From contig MCGE01000033.1 in NCBI GenBank assembly GCA_002105175.1, positions 124,001 to 188,000 on the forward strand: DNA of 64,000 nucleotides. Reading direction: 5' to 3'. The position numbers and the translations under genes are program-made. Of this stretch, positions 1 through 10,890 are shown one piece after another. The notes under the pieces were generated by a model. That model was given only the letters and a program-made list of their open reading frames with translations, made no database searches and was not told the origin of the DNA. How positions within the stretch are numbered: the first letter of the stretch is position 1; each line of letters starts with the position of its first letter. The DNA is from Absidia repens (taxonomy: Eukaryota > Mucoromycota > Mucoromycetes > Mucorales > Cunninghamellaceae).

Positions 1-56
1 TATGCAACATATGACTGACCAAAATATTTGGGGGTGGGGGCTTTTTTTAACGATAG

Positions 57-131
57 GATGCTACTGCTGATGAAGAATATCTCGAAGATGAAGATTACCT
101 TGAAGAAGAAGAAGTCTTGGAAGAAGATTGA
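57..131 (+). CDS. 3' terminal exon of an unidentified protein with an acidic tail (partial)
   Basis: Only the last exon lies in the window. A pyrimidine-rich stretch ending in AG at 55-56 looks like a 3' splice site. From 57 the frame reads 24 codons to TGA (129-131). About half of the encoded residues are Glu or Asp (the end reads LEEEEVLEED), so the protein ends in an acidic tail. The family cannot be named from this fragment, and the upstream exons lie left of the window. The alternative is a chance open frame in AT-rich DNA. The clean splice site, strongly acidic composition and stop make a terminal exon more likely. Confidence 0.5.
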   Translation, partial: DATADEEYLEDEDYLEEEEVLEED

Positions 132-1395
132 ATTTAGTTTTTTTATATATTCATCAATCAAAATTTTATCAAATTTTAATAAAATCAAATTATCATTGTT
201 ATACAAGTCTTTTTTTTTTTATTGTTGTTTGTTTGGTTGCTATGATTAAGTTCTGATGATGTGAAAATGTGATGGTAGATGACGAATATTAAGTTGATTG
301 TTTTGGGAGTGGGTAGGAACGTGACCTCTATATGCATTTAAATGTCTGTGGGTGATGATATTTGACTATGTGTAAATAGATGCTGACTATTATATAGCGA
401 AAAGTCAGTCGAACGCCAATAGGATACCTACCAAAGTGTGAGATGTGACTGGTGATCAAAAAAAAAAAAAGAGAAAGAAGAAAGTATCCATTATGAAGGG
501 AGGAAGAAGGGGAAGCTACGCACATAGACGTCCTGTTTTTTCCTACAATATTTAGAAGGAACAATTGTATGAAATATATGAAGTATTGTAAGCAGTTGAG
601 TCGCTTTTGTGTGTCACGAAATGTTGAACTCAAGCTCCTGTCCTTGAATTCTACACGAGACGCTCATTTGATTAATCTCCACACTGATGCTTTTTTTTTT
701 TTTTTTTTTTTTTTTGGTGGTATTATATCAACGAAAAGATGTAGAGCAATACAGTATATTTTTTATCAATAGAATAGACGCTAAACAGCTCCCCCTGTAA
801 CTTTTTGGTGTTCGGTAGACTTTATTTTCTTCGTGGTATTATAAGTACAGTAGAATAATAAAGAGGAAATGCATATGTGTCTGGAAGGTAGGTTCCTGAC
901 TTCAAAAGTAAGAATGTATGATAGGCAGGATAGACGATACTGTATTTGGAGAGGTAGGTATATCATTCTATCACCTAAAACAACACTGTATGGCAAGGTT
1001 GGTGTCATGAATGAACGGTATATCAAAGCTTTTTATTTATTTATTGAGGAATCAATATAATGCAAGATAAACTATGCTTAATTCTACGGCAAGTGTCAAA
1101 CTATTCTGAGGTGAAAGATTGGATAAACTATATTCTATAGGGGAAGGAGGGGGGGGAGAGCACTCAATTAATCCATTCCGAGTTACTTCATATGTAGTCC
1201 GAGGCCATCATATCATCAATGCAATATGGATGTTGATGGTTTAGTAAAAAGAAGAGAAAGTCACAGTACTGTTATAGTGGAATGAAGGCTGCTGTAGCTA
1301 AAAAAAAAAAAAAAGAAGACAATCTAGAAAAAGGTGTCTCCTTTTTTGTATTCGTTCACATGAAAATAAAAAAAAACTTGGCCGCAAATTCAATT
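132..1395. other. AT-rich intergenic DNA, no gene seen
   Basis: This stretch follows the terminal exon. It contains only short frames without splice or codon support, plus homopolymer runs (A runs near 458 and 1300, a long T run at about 690-715). Part of it is probably the 3' UTR of the upstream gene. I see no RNA gene or coding domain on either strand. Confidence 0.5.
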
Positions 1396-1915
1396 CATGT
1401 CCCGCCCACGTGGATTTTAATTTTTTTCTCCACTATTTTTTATTTTCCCGCTCGCTCTCTTTTTCTTTCTTTTCTCCTTTTCCTTCTTTTTTTTCACCAC
1501 TCAACTTGCATGAGGTTATGGTGATCTTAGATTAGCGTCACGTCTAGTTTAGAGTGGTTTTCAGCTCAGGGATTACAAGATGCATGGGGAAAGCCTTTCA
1601 TTTTGGATCTAGGATTTTGGGACCACCATTAGTTTAGTTTAGCTTTAGCTTGTTTCCAAGTTCATATCTATATTTGAATAAAATGTGTCTCTTGTTTGCT
1701 TGCTTCAAAGAAAAATGTCTCATTAGTCTCCTCCTCTCTCTCATGTCTTGTTCAATAGATCCCATGTACAGTCATTCCTTTAGATTAGCGTTAACCATTC
1801 TTCATATCTCTCATCAGTCTCCTTCACGTTACCTCCATTAGAACACTTGAAGGCTGTTGACTTTTCGCAGCTTATGTTGATGTTTCAATAAAATATATTC
1901 CCTTTTTCTACCCAT
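1395..1915 (+). repeat. Dispersed CACGTG-box element, copy A
   Basis: First copy of a family found six times in this window. It has the box CCCGCCCACGTG at 1401-1412, a C/T-rich tract, the conserved core (ATGCATGGGGAAA, then CATTTTGGATCTAGGATTTT), TAGTTTAGTTTAG at about 1630-1642, and AATAAA at 1677. A second module ends with CAATAAAATAT near 1886. This copy appears to lack the middle of the three poly(A) modules seen in copies C and D. No reading frame longer than a few codons is shared between copies, so it is not read as a protein gene. Confidence 0.8.
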
Positions 1916-3002
1916 TAATTTTCACTATTAGACCCATAAGTTATTGACCAATCCGTTGTTGTTGTTGTTTTTTTCTAATGTGTGTTATGAAATGGCTTGC
2001 ATATTATGCCATATATGACGATGATCTCTGTGAGTTATTGTGTGTAGGGGGGAGAGAGCATTTCTGAACAATCGCTGTTACTTTTTCCTCGCGTACAACC
2101 ATTGTGAACATGCGTCAATGAACCTCCAGCATTTATTGTAAAACGGTGGATGGTCAGTAGTAGAGCATTATAAATTAGAATACCATAGTGTTCAGTTAAT
2201 ATGTCTATATGATTTCTTATCTATATGTATCTTTGGCAATCAAATGTGATGTAAATGAATTCAAACAGGTTTCCGCCTCATTTTCCAGACACTGTGCAGT
2301 ACAGTACAACATTGGTATTCCTTCACTACTGATTTTATATCAAGCCCCGATCACTTTGAAAAAGAAAAACCTTGTCTAGGATCACTCCAATTCCGAAACC
2401 GCTCAGCCAAACTTTCTAAACATCGACCCACTTTGAATGCTTATAACCGAAGTTATAGAACTTCAAATTTAAGCATAACGACGCGCTTCTAGAGAAGTGT
2501 ATCGTAAAATTGTTTTTAATTCTATATACGTATTGGACTTTTCTTTTCTTTTTTATATTACATGATCAAATAAATATATGATATATATTACATAGACAAA
2601 AAACAAAGACAGCAATGATAAACAAAAATAAAGGTAAAAGTGAATGAGTGATCAAAATAAAACGTCTTTTTATTCAAAACAAAACACTATTTGCGTCATA
2701 TGTGTATGTGAAAGGGGGGATAATGGGAGGTTTTTATTAGTATAGTTTATCATAAAAGAGAGAGTGTGCGTGTGTGTGTAAATATACCATGTGGGAGAGG
2801 GGAAAGCTACAAAGGAGAAGGGGTGTCGTAGGGCAAAGTAAAAGTGAGGGAGGGGGAATAAGAGTTGAAAAAAAAGGGGGGAAATGCGCTGCTAAAATGA
2901 AACATCAATTCAAAGGCTGCGCGCAAAAACAAAAGAAAAAAAAAGGCAAGGAAGAAACTATATATAAAAAGTGTAAAAAAAAAAACGAACTAAGCTAGAC
3001 CA
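1916..3002. other. Intergenic DNA and probable 3' UTR of importin alpha
   Basis: No gene is seen from 1916 to about 2640. The right part is probably the 3' UTR of the leftward importin gene: TTTATT near 2668 is an AATAAA on the minus strand, about 330 bp past that gene's stop codon. The G-rich strand around 2790-2880 is low-complexity. Confidence 0.45.
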
Positions 3003-4999
3003 CTAAAAGTTGAATCCACCTTGGGGAGTATCGACTTGTTGTTGGAAAGTGAATTGACCACCGTCACCATTTGCACCAGCAGCCATATCCGCGTCAGTTT
3101 CATCGTCATCTTCTTCACTGTAGTACTTGTCAATGATAGCATAGGCCTTCTTGTAAATTTCAGCATTGTCGTGTGATTGTAAGCCATGAATATTGTCAAC
3201 GCCGCCACATTCTTCGATCATGAGAGCATAAGGATTCAAACCGTCTTGTGTGTTGATCTTTTCCATTTCACCGGCACGCAAAATGTTATCTAAACCATCC
3301 AAAGCCACCAAGGTGATCTTGTTGTCTTGTTGCATCAGGATATCACAAAGAGGTTGAATACATCCTTCGGATACCAAAAAGCGGATTTGATCGGGCTTGG
3401 CCAATCCACCGGAGGTAGCATTGCAAATGGCCCAACAGGCTTCCTTCTTTGTCTTGAATTCACCACGGGTTAAGATATGTACCAAGGGTCCCACCAAACC
3501 ACCGTCCAAGATCGCCTGGATTTGCACCGTGTTGCCTGCTGTGATGTTGGAAATGGTCCAGCAAGCTTCTTTGCGAATACTTTCCTTGGGGCTGGACAAT
3601 AAGTTGAAAAGAGACATGACGGCGCCACAGTTGATGATGGTTTGCGTTTGTGAATCGTCACCTGTTACAATGTTGCCAACGGATCGAAGCGCAGGAGTTT
3701 GGACACTGGTGGAAGGATGACTGAGTAAATCCACAAGACGACCACATACCGCCGATTCAACCACAGCTTGGATACGTTCATTCGCGCCGTCCGAAAGGTA
3801 CGAAATCGCCCAGCAAGTATCGATCAGAACTTCTTCGTCTTGTGATTGAATCAGTTGAGCCAAAACAGTCAAAGCAGGTGCAATCTATCATTATTATTGT
3901 GTTTTTAGAAGGAAATATAAATAAATAAATCATGTGATCAAAGCTAATACATATATATATAAAAGGGTTACTTACCAGTTGCCAGTTAGGTTGAGGGTTC
4001 TTGCCACGGCAAAAGTTGGATAAGGTCCAGGTAGCATTTCGCAACATGGAAATCTTGTTGTCTTCGTGGAAAATCGAGAGTAAAGGAGGAAGAGCACCGG
4101 TTTCGAGTACATAGTCACGACAGCGAGGACTGTCACCAGCAATATTACCTAACGCCCAAACAGCCTAACAACAACAAAAAAAACATACACACATTAATTT
4201 TCAATACATCCATTCTATATACTATCTTCGGTCCGGTATATCCTCTTTCTGTCACTTTTCCCCCCTTTACCTGTTCCTTCACATCGGCAATAGGGCTGCT
4301 CAAGAGTTCAATAAAGTAAGGCACAGCACCGGCTTCAATGACGATCTGTGTTTGTTGAGATGATCCGGATGCAATGTTCGTCAAGGCCCAAGCAGCTTCA
4401 AACTAGGGTTTAAAAAAAAGTGAATCAGTGATTCATATTAACAGATCGTGAGTATATATATACAATGAGATGGAAGACCATGATGAGGGGATGGGAGAAA
4501 TAAGTGTCTGAATGACTTACTTGAAGAGAGGTTTGATCCGACCGAAGGAATTCGACAAAACGAGGGACAACACCACAAGCAATGACTTGTTCAATAGGGG
4601 GATTAACTTCACGAGACAACAACTTTCGGAAATGAGCGGTTGCTTGTAATTGAGTTTCCACATCGTTGGAATAAACAGCTTGTACCATATCAGGGAGAAT
4701 TTCGTTCAACTATCAAATACAAAAGAGGTGGTAGTGGTTAGATTTAAGAGTTTACACGCTATACTTGTCGCATTTTTCTAGTGCATAATATTTACCTGGT
4801 TATCCAAAGTCGTAACGTCAAGCTCATCATCGGAATCTTGACCCAAGTTGGAAATGTTAAAGTTACGTCGTTTAGCCAAGTTTTCGGCCTTCTTTTGTTT
4901 TCTGATTTCAACTTGAGCAGTTTCACGTCGTCGTCGTACTTCTTCGGGTTTGAATTGATTGCGTGCTTTAAACGCATTGCGGCGAGGATCAGCTTCCAT
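3003..4999 (-). CDS. SRP1: Importin subunit alpha (karyopherin alpha)
   Basis: Nuclear import adaptor that binds nuclear localisation signals and pairs with importin beta. There are five exons, in coding order 4999-4796, 4709-4521, 4402-4271, 4164-3976 and 3884-3003, all joined in phase 0 and giving 531 aa, the usual length. The N-terminus is the importin-beta-binding domain, with basic clusters RRRRE and [13 protein letters not shown] at about residues 22-46. Armadillo repeats follow, with the typical Trp/Asn pattern ([50 protein letters not shown]). The acidic C-terminal segment (YYSEEDDDE) matches the autoinhibition/CAS-binding region. The start is the ATG just before [11 protein letters not shown]. 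The gene diverges from ATP synthase subunit K across a ~650-bp gap. Confidence 0.96.
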
Positions 5000-5651
5000 A
5001 ATGACTAGTTTGTGATTTGGTATAGAAAGGAAGAAAGAATATAAAAGAGAAAAGAAAGAGAAAGAGAGAGAGAAAAAAAAATTTTGTGGTGCGCGGTCAA
5101 AAAAAAATGAGGGCGGGAATTGAAAAAGCAACAAAAAAATATGAAGAAGCCTGCGCAGTCAACGTTAAATGGACAATGACTTGTTGAATGTTGAATGGTG
5201 TTGATATAGGTCATGTGTATGTTTAATGATAAAGAAAAAAAAAAAAAAAGGTCGATCATATCCACTCTATGAAACAAAAATGTCAACAGTGTGTTAAAAA
5301 AAATATACATTTCGGGCGCGGCGCTTCAATGCAAGGCGAAAAAAGAGTGAAATTGTAGTAGAAGCCACACTACGTTCTTTTCCAGGTGTGTAAATGCTAG
5401 GGCCTACTCTAGACTACCTTGACGATCATGCAAAGGCTAAAAACATGCTATCTTTTCTGATAAACAATTAACAGGTATTACACAATTACATCGGTGAATG
5501 AACAGTGCTTTTATGAGTTTGTGACGCACCTCACAATTTGTAGTGCTAAATGGCGGTGATTTAACTAATTGAAAAAAAAACCTCTGCCCCTCCAACCCAG
5601 TTTGTTTTTTTTTCTTTCTCCTTTTCTCATATATATAATCTATTTATCAAA
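5000..5651. promoter_or_regulatory. Divergent intergenic region between importin alpha and ATP synthase subunit K
   Basis: This 652-bp gap holds both promoters. Next to the importin start is a purine-rich stretch (pyrimidine-rich on the coding strand), and next to the ATP19 start is a TTTTTTTTTCTTTCTCC tract followed by TATATATAA about 15 bp before the ATG. Such pyrimidine tracts recur before most start codons in this window. No further gene is seen. Confidence 0.5.
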
Positions 5652-5935
5652 ATGGCTGGTCACTACGTTATTGCTGGAAAGAAGATCTCTAACCACGTTG
5701 TAAGTATTAAATAACAAAATAAAAACACACCAGTTTTTTTAACAGCGTACTTTATATCTATATGTAATAGCTCTCCATGGGATTCATTGCCGCCTACGCT
5801 GTCGCTGGTGCTGCTGTTGCCATGAAGCCCAAGCCTGCCCAACCTGCCACCCCTCCTATCCAAGCTAGCTCTGCTGATGAAGAAGCTTTCATCAAAGAAT
5901 TCTTGGCCAAGGCTCAAGCTGCTGAAAAGCACTAA
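5652..5935 (+). CDS. ATP19: Mitochondrial F1Fo ATP synthase subunit K (Atp19-like)
   Basis: Small inner-membrane subunit associated with ATP synthase dimers. Two exons (5652-5699 and 5771-5935) encode 70 aa, close to the ~68 aa of yeast Atp19. The start MAGHYVIAGKKISNHV is followed by one hydrophobic segment (GFIAAYAVAGAAVAM, about residues 19-33), a Pro-rich linker and an acidic/lysine C-terminus (EEAFIKEFLAKAQ). This order matches the family (short N-terminus with YxxxGKxI, one TM segment, charged tail). The single phase-0 intron is 71 bp. A likely poly(A) signal (AATAAA) lies near 6175. The main uncertainty is that small proteins offer few diagnostic residues. Confidence 0.85.
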
Positions 5936-6520
5936 ACAACGAACCACAACCACAACGACGACGACTAGCGACGACTTACACATTTTGCTCTTGACTATTT
6001 TTTTTCCTGCCTCTTTTTTGAAACAACAACAACAATAATATTTGATCGATCTGATATACAAAAAAAAAAAAAAAAAAAGGACAGGGAAATCAATTGGCAA
6101 CACTGGACAACAACAGGGCAATTTGGTAGTTTAGCTTTAGTGTATTGTAACTCTATCTTTTGTTTTTTTCACCAAAATAAAAACCATTTTTTGTATATCA
6201 TTATTTGAATATGTATGCCTTTTTTGTAGTAATTGTTTTTGATATAGACATGAATTGGGTGTTGGAGCGGGAAAGAAGACGATAGTTTGTATATATAGTT
6301 TATTAATAAAGTAAAGCAAACGAGAAGGTAGGGGAACAATAGAGAATATTGTGTAAATTGATGATGATATCAAAAATGGATTGTGTGTATGAAATGAAGG
6401 TGAGAGAGGGGGGAGGAGAAGAAATCATCTACTTGAACACAAAAAAAGGAAGAGAAACTGGATAAACAAAAATAAAAATGAAAAGGATGGTATGGGATGA
6501 AACGGATGATGAGTAGAAAA
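5936..6520. other. Convergent 3' ends of ATP19 and the DPBB gene
   Basis: The 3' UTRs of a rightward and a leftward gene meet here. It contains an AATAAA near 6175 for the plus strand and TTTATTAAT near 6298 (AATAAA on minus) for the leftward gene. An 18-nt A run lies near 6060. No additional gene is supported. Confidence 0.55.
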
Positions 6521-7241
6521 CTAGCCAAAGTGCAGTTTAATGCCGCTGCCACATTGGACGACTTTCCAAGAAATATCAAGGACACCATCATCCAATCCTT
6601 CAGGATTCAGCTTTTTGAAGGCACCAGGGGTCAAATCAATCGCCTCGCCTAATACATATACAAAGTTAAAAACAGGGAGGTCAAATAAACGGTCTTTTTT
6701 GCTTTTTCTGATTTAGGAGAAATTCACTTACCCACTTTACAACCAGCACATTTATCTACAATTTTAACTACAATTCTATGATTGTTTTTGTTATTGGTAA
6801 TTTCCATACACTTGAAGCAATATTCCTCCTTTTTCATTGCCTAATCATCATCAAACTGAGTTTAGTGTTGCTTTTTATGTGTTTATGCTATTCTTATTTA
6901 CCATAGCACCAATCATATCATTTATTTTAGCAGAAAAGCGAGGAAGACCTTTACGATCATAGCAAGCAGCATTTTTTAAATCGCTTCCACTATACCTAAA
7001 AGATATTACAAAAAAAAAAAAAAAAAAAAAAGGTCAATCAAACATTACCTCCGTTCAGTTTGTATCCTTGCGGAATTTCAAATTACCATGTGCCTCGATT
7101 TCTTTTCTCCAATGAACCCTGTAATTGATCATCACCAAACGACATCATCGTTGCTGTTCCTCGTTTAATTGACGATGCCTCGGCAGCATTATACCAAGAG
7201 AATACTGTAAATAATACAATCGATAAAGAAAAGCACCGCAT
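6521..7241 (-). CDS. Secreted RlpA-like double-psi beta-barrel (expansin/barwin-like) protein
   Basis: Four exons, in coding order 7241-7087, 6995-6902, 6840-6732 and 6648-6521, encode 161 aa. The start MRCFSLSIVLFTVFSW with a following AxA-type site (NAAEA) is a clear signal peptide of about 22 residues. The rest is one double-psi beta-barrel: GTWYSGSDLKNAACYDR, then DMIGAM, KIVDKCAGC, a segment ending in IDLTPGAFKKL, and LDDGVLDISWKVV near the C-terminus. Related small fungal DPBB proteins are secreted wall-associated or effector-like proteins with no proven catalytic activity, so the exact role is unknown. Cys in AACY, YCFKC and DKCAGC would form disulfides. Intron phases 2, 0 and 1 join exactly. 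Confidence 0.88.
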
Positions 7242-8582
7242 TATGACGTTGAATTAAAATAGAGAAATGAAATATATATATATATATATATAATATTAAG
7301 AAAGTAAGAAAAAAATGAGTGGAAAGGGTTCAGAAAAAAAGTAGAGAGCGAAAGAGAGAAAGAGAAAGAGTAAAACAACTTTTGGATAAAGGAAATATTA
7401 AAAACGAATATAACTTGCACCTCATCCTTTAAGGAGACTCCATTCACCAAATATATGAAATGACGAAGTTGAATAAGGGGTCCTGCTTTTACTTTCAGAA
7501 AGAACCGTTCATCATGTCCTTCCTATGTATTTACTTATTCGTTTTCATAATTGATGATGTATCCAAAAGTGTCATTATTTTTTTTATCAGACAGAAAAGA
7601 AAACGAAAAGGTATGCCACAGCACTACGAATAGAAAAAAAAAAAAAAGACATTTTTGAAATTATGCATACTAATCAAAATATAAAAAAAAGTCCGACCAC
7701 CGGATGGATGGATTGCTGACTGCAAGCGATAAAAAGGCAATTGATACTAATCAAAGATACCTTGTATATTAATGTATATATTTCCTCAAGTTAGTAACTT
7801 TATTAGACTCCTATTTTTTTTTTTTTTTTTTTCAAGTAAAAAAAAAAAGAGTACAAAGCGTGAGTATCATTTGACTATTGGACAATAGAACTGTACCTAT
7901 TTTATTTCATACTTGAAAATATATTTATCATTACAACAAGGGCATACAAAGATACCTTTCAATCCTAAAAAAGAAATATCCATACAGGTTAAGAAATTAA
8001 ACGGATTACTATTGTTATACTTGATGCGGGCATAAAAAAAAGTCGAATTTCCATTAATAGAAGGCGACATGAGAATGTAATGAAAGCAGCGTGAAAGAGG
8101 AGAAGGAGGCAGGCAACTGGATCCTCATAATTCCTCCTTCAAGTGTTGGTAATATACAAAACACGTTGGCAAGTTTTTTTGCACAATGACAGCATCCGCT
8201 GTTTTATTCTATATTAGACAGTACAACATTCCGTTTCAATACTATACATCTAAGATCGATGGCACTACAAACTTAAATTAAAGGCAAGGGCCATAATTAG
8301 GTGTAAGGAGATGACGATAATAGTAGAAAGAGGAGGTCCAATTCCATCGAGCAATGAAAGCACAACCAAAACCAAATTCAGGAACGTGTTATTGGCGTAA
8401 TTCATGATTCCATTGATTAACCTTGGGAATCTACTGATTCATTTCGGCTGTAAAAACGCCGTCGTCCGGCAAAAAAGAAATCATCAATCCCAGTATATGA
8501 TGCTCAATAGCAAAAACAAGCATGCTACAATTAACAAATATAAAATACTGAGTCAGGAAAGTCAAAAGAAGTGCAAAAATGA
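7242..8582. other. Intergenic DNA between the DPBB gene and tRNA-Thr
   Basis: The first 200 bp upstream of the DPBB start contain a (TA)n run near 7270-7292 and purine-rich DNA and probably hold its promoter. The remainder is AT-rich with A or T runs near 7635, 7810 and 7840. No coding exon or RNA gene is recognised. Confidence 0.45.
8575..8579 (-). terminator. RNA polymerase III terminator of tRNA-Thr
   Basis: On the minus strand, five T residues (AAAAA on plus, 8575-8579) begin four bases after the mature 3' end of the tRNA. This is the usual Pol III termination signal. It supports the tRNA being a transcribed gene rather than a relic. Confidence 0.75.
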
Positions 8583-8655
8583 TGCCCGCTATCAGAATCG
8601 AACTGATGACCTTCTGCTTACTAGGCAGACGCTCTGCCAACTGAGCCAAGAGGGC
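8583..8655 (-). tRNA. tRNA-Thr (anticodon AGU)
   Basis: The minus strand folds as a full 73-nt cloverleaf without intron. The D arm is GCTC/GAGC around AGTTGGCA. The anticodon stem is TCTGC/GCAGA around loop CTAGTAA with anticodon AGT. The T arm is ATCAG/CTGAT around TTCGATT, and the discriminator is A. Internal Pol III promoter boxes A (TGGCTCAGTTGG) and B (GTTCGATTC) are present. The acceptor stem has one mismatch, U5 opposite C68; the other six pairs are canonical. A T5 terminator follows. Codon ACU (and ACC/ACA through inosine) would be read. Confidence 0.95.
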
Positions 8656-9095
8656 GGATATGTTTCGGAAATTGACAAGAGATATATAACAAACAAGCCA
8701 TCACCGGCCAAACTATTTAAGCGGGACCTCTGGGTAATTCCTGACGAATCAAATGTATCCGATGTGCTACCTTCTTTTTATCATAACATATTTTGACTGT
8801 GGTAGATTGGTTGTTCATGGCTCTACATTAAAATTATATCATGGTCTACTAACAAAGGATGAAATCCAAAAAAAACAGAGGTAGAGATGGAAAATGTAGG
8901 CGACTATGTATTAACGCAGGTGCACAATGAAAAATAAAGTATTAGTCCAAACATATAAGTGTATTAGACACTTACAGCGATAATACAGTTTGGGTTTTGG
9001 AGTAGTTCTGAGGTGGGTTCACAGATTTTGAAAAAAAAAAACACCTAGTAATCCCAAGACAAAACCTCACCATAGACCAAAAATATATATTTCAA
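8656..9095. other. Intergenic DNA 5' of tRNA-Thr
   Basis: This stretch separates the tRNA from repeat copy B. Only short unsupported frames are present and no gene is recognised. Confidence 0.45.
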
Positions 9096-9700
9096 ATCCC
9101 GCCCACGTGAATATTTATTTACTTCCCAATTTTTTTTTTTTTTTTTTTTTTCATCCTTTTCTTCCCTATGGGGTTCTGATGGACTTAGATTAGCGTTAGG
9201 ACTAGTTTAGAAGCGTTTTCAGATCAGAGATTACAACATTCATGGGAAATCCTTTCATTTTGGAGTCAAGATTTGGGACCCACCATTAATTGACTTTTTG
9301 AAGTCATCATTAGCTTAGTTTAGTGTGAATTTGTCCATAGTCTGCATATACATCTGAATAAAATATGCCTCTTTTTACATGCTTCAATGAAAATGTCCCA
9401 ATGGTCTCTCTCATGTCTTGTGCAAGAGATTCCTTTTTACTACCATCATAGCCTTTGATTAGTGTGGACTGTTGTTACGTTTCAATAAAAGATATCTCTT
9501 TTGTCATTCTCATACTTTACACAGCATATTGGTTGTCATTTTACATTTGTACCTTCAGTCTAGTGATCATAATTTTTCAGATCCCCTCCCAATAACCCCA
9601 TTCATTCTATATCCAATAGATCCCATGTCATAATGAATCCCACGCCTTAGTTTAGTGTATACCACTTTATGTCTGAATAAAATATATCATTTCTGAACCA
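9091..9700 (+). repeat. Dispersed CACGTG-box element, copy B
   Basis: TTCAAATCCCGCCCACGTG ends at 9109 with CACGTG at 9104-9109. A long T tract, the conserved core (CCTTTCATTTTGGA), TTAGTTTAGTGT and GAATAAAATATG (about 9355-9366) follow. Two further modules end with CAATAAAAGATAT near 9484 and GAATAAAATATATC near 9676. It is an almost full-length copy. The hairpin-forming arms in the core are weaker here than in copy D. Confidence 0.8.
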
Positions 9701-10276
9701 TTCGTACTAGGAACTCGAGCAAGTTGTTGGCTGTTCTAGGTTACCTCGTATCAGAGATAGCCCCTGCTTTGTCTGCTTTATTAACGTTCGTCGGAATGAA
9801 TATTGGCTGTGTTGTGACTATAGCGAGTGCAATAAAAGCATTTTTCTATGCATGCTTTATGGTGCCTTTTCCTCATCCCCTAGAGCCCCGGCGACAGGTT
9901 TGCGGTTTTTGGGTTACCCTTTGTCGCTCATTTCCATCAATCTGGGCCGTACCACCAGCGTTGCTTCCCCGTTCAAAATAATATAAGCCTCAATTCGACT
10001 GAATATAGCGGATATACCCAGTTCATTATCTGACTGGTAAAAATAAATGCCAGCTGCGTCCCCACAAGGTGAGTGGCAGGAGGGATGGCTATTCACTTCA
10101 AGTGCAAAAATGGTGGAGATGCCAATCTCACTCCAGCCATTAGTTCCATGCACAAAAAAGAGCTGAGTGGCGGAACGTTGAACATGGCGCAGAAGCCCCG
10201 CAGGGTTTCCCACCAAAGTGAAAAATGGTAAGTGCTTGGGTGTGTGTTTAATCCCATCCCATCGAAACCAACACTT
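9701..10276. other. Unexplained, less AT-rich segment before the tRNase Z duplication
   Basis: This segment differs in texture from the surrounding DNA: it has few homopolymers and a more balanced base composition. The minus strand carries an uninterrupted 123-codon frame (10285-9914) that includes GTNGWSEIGISTIFALEV and ends MEMSDKG. I do not recognise the protein and see no splice signals linking it to anything. It may be a decayed gene or transferred fragment, or it may be part of the tRNase Z upstream region. Confidence 0.3.
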
Positions 10277-10890
10277 CACACACAATGCTTAAAGCCTCCA
10301 TTTTTTTTTTTTTTAAATTTAGGAGTGTGCTCAGCCATACCGCCCCCTCCTCTGCGACACCCAACAATTCCGCCAATGAATCTTTATTATACTCGGTATT
10401 TTAATTTTAATTTTTTTAACCTTTTTTTTTTAACTTTTGCACATTTTGGTTTTTTCGTCTTTCTTCACAACTTTCTTTTTTTTTTTTTTTTTCTTTTCTT
10501 TTCTGATCATGGTGGTGGCAATGGATATTACGTTCCTGGGTACCAGCAGCGCCCAACCCAGCACTACCCGTAATCACCAATCCACACACACAATGTTTAA
10601 AGCCTCCATTTTTTTTTTTTTTAAATTTAGGAGTGTGCTCAGCCATACCGCCCCCTCCTCTGCGACACCCAACAATTCCGCCAATGAATCTTTATTATAC
10701 TCGGTATTTTAATTTTAATTTTTTTAACCTTTTTTTTTAACTTTTGCACATTTTGGTTTTTTCGTCTTTCTTCACAACTTTCTTTTTTTTTTTTTTTCTT
10801 TTCTTTTTCTGATCATGGTGGTGGCAATGGATATTACGTTCCTGGGTACCAGCAGCGCCCAACCCAGCACTACCCGTAATCACCAATCCA
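10277..10890 (+). repeat. Two-copy tandem duplication (~306-308 bp unit) covering tRNase Z promoter and first 25 codons
   Basis: Unit 1 runs from about 10277 to 10584 and unit 2 from about 10585 to 10890. Both begin CACACACAATG(C/T)TTAAAGCC. Both contain the same T tract, GGAGTGTGCTCAGCC, the T-rich leader, TTTTCTGATCATGG and the tRNase Z start through the codons NHQS. The offset is 308 bp at the left landmark and 306 bp at the start codon. Apart from T/A-run lengths and one C/T change the units look identical, so the duplication is recent or recently homogenised. Confidence 0.95.
10509..10712 (+). pseudogene. Truncated duplicate 5' end of tRNase Z
   Basis: Unit 1 carries its own ATG at 10509 and repeats the first 25 codons of the gene (MVVAMDITFLGTSSAQPSTT, then RNHQS). 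At the duplication junction the frame runs into the copied leader and promoter and stops at TAA (10710-10712) after 67 codons. It lacks the whole metallo-beta-lactamase core and cannot be an enzyme. If both promoter copies fire, transcripts from the first would carry this frame as an upstream ORF ahead of the real start at 10815. Confidence 0.85.
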
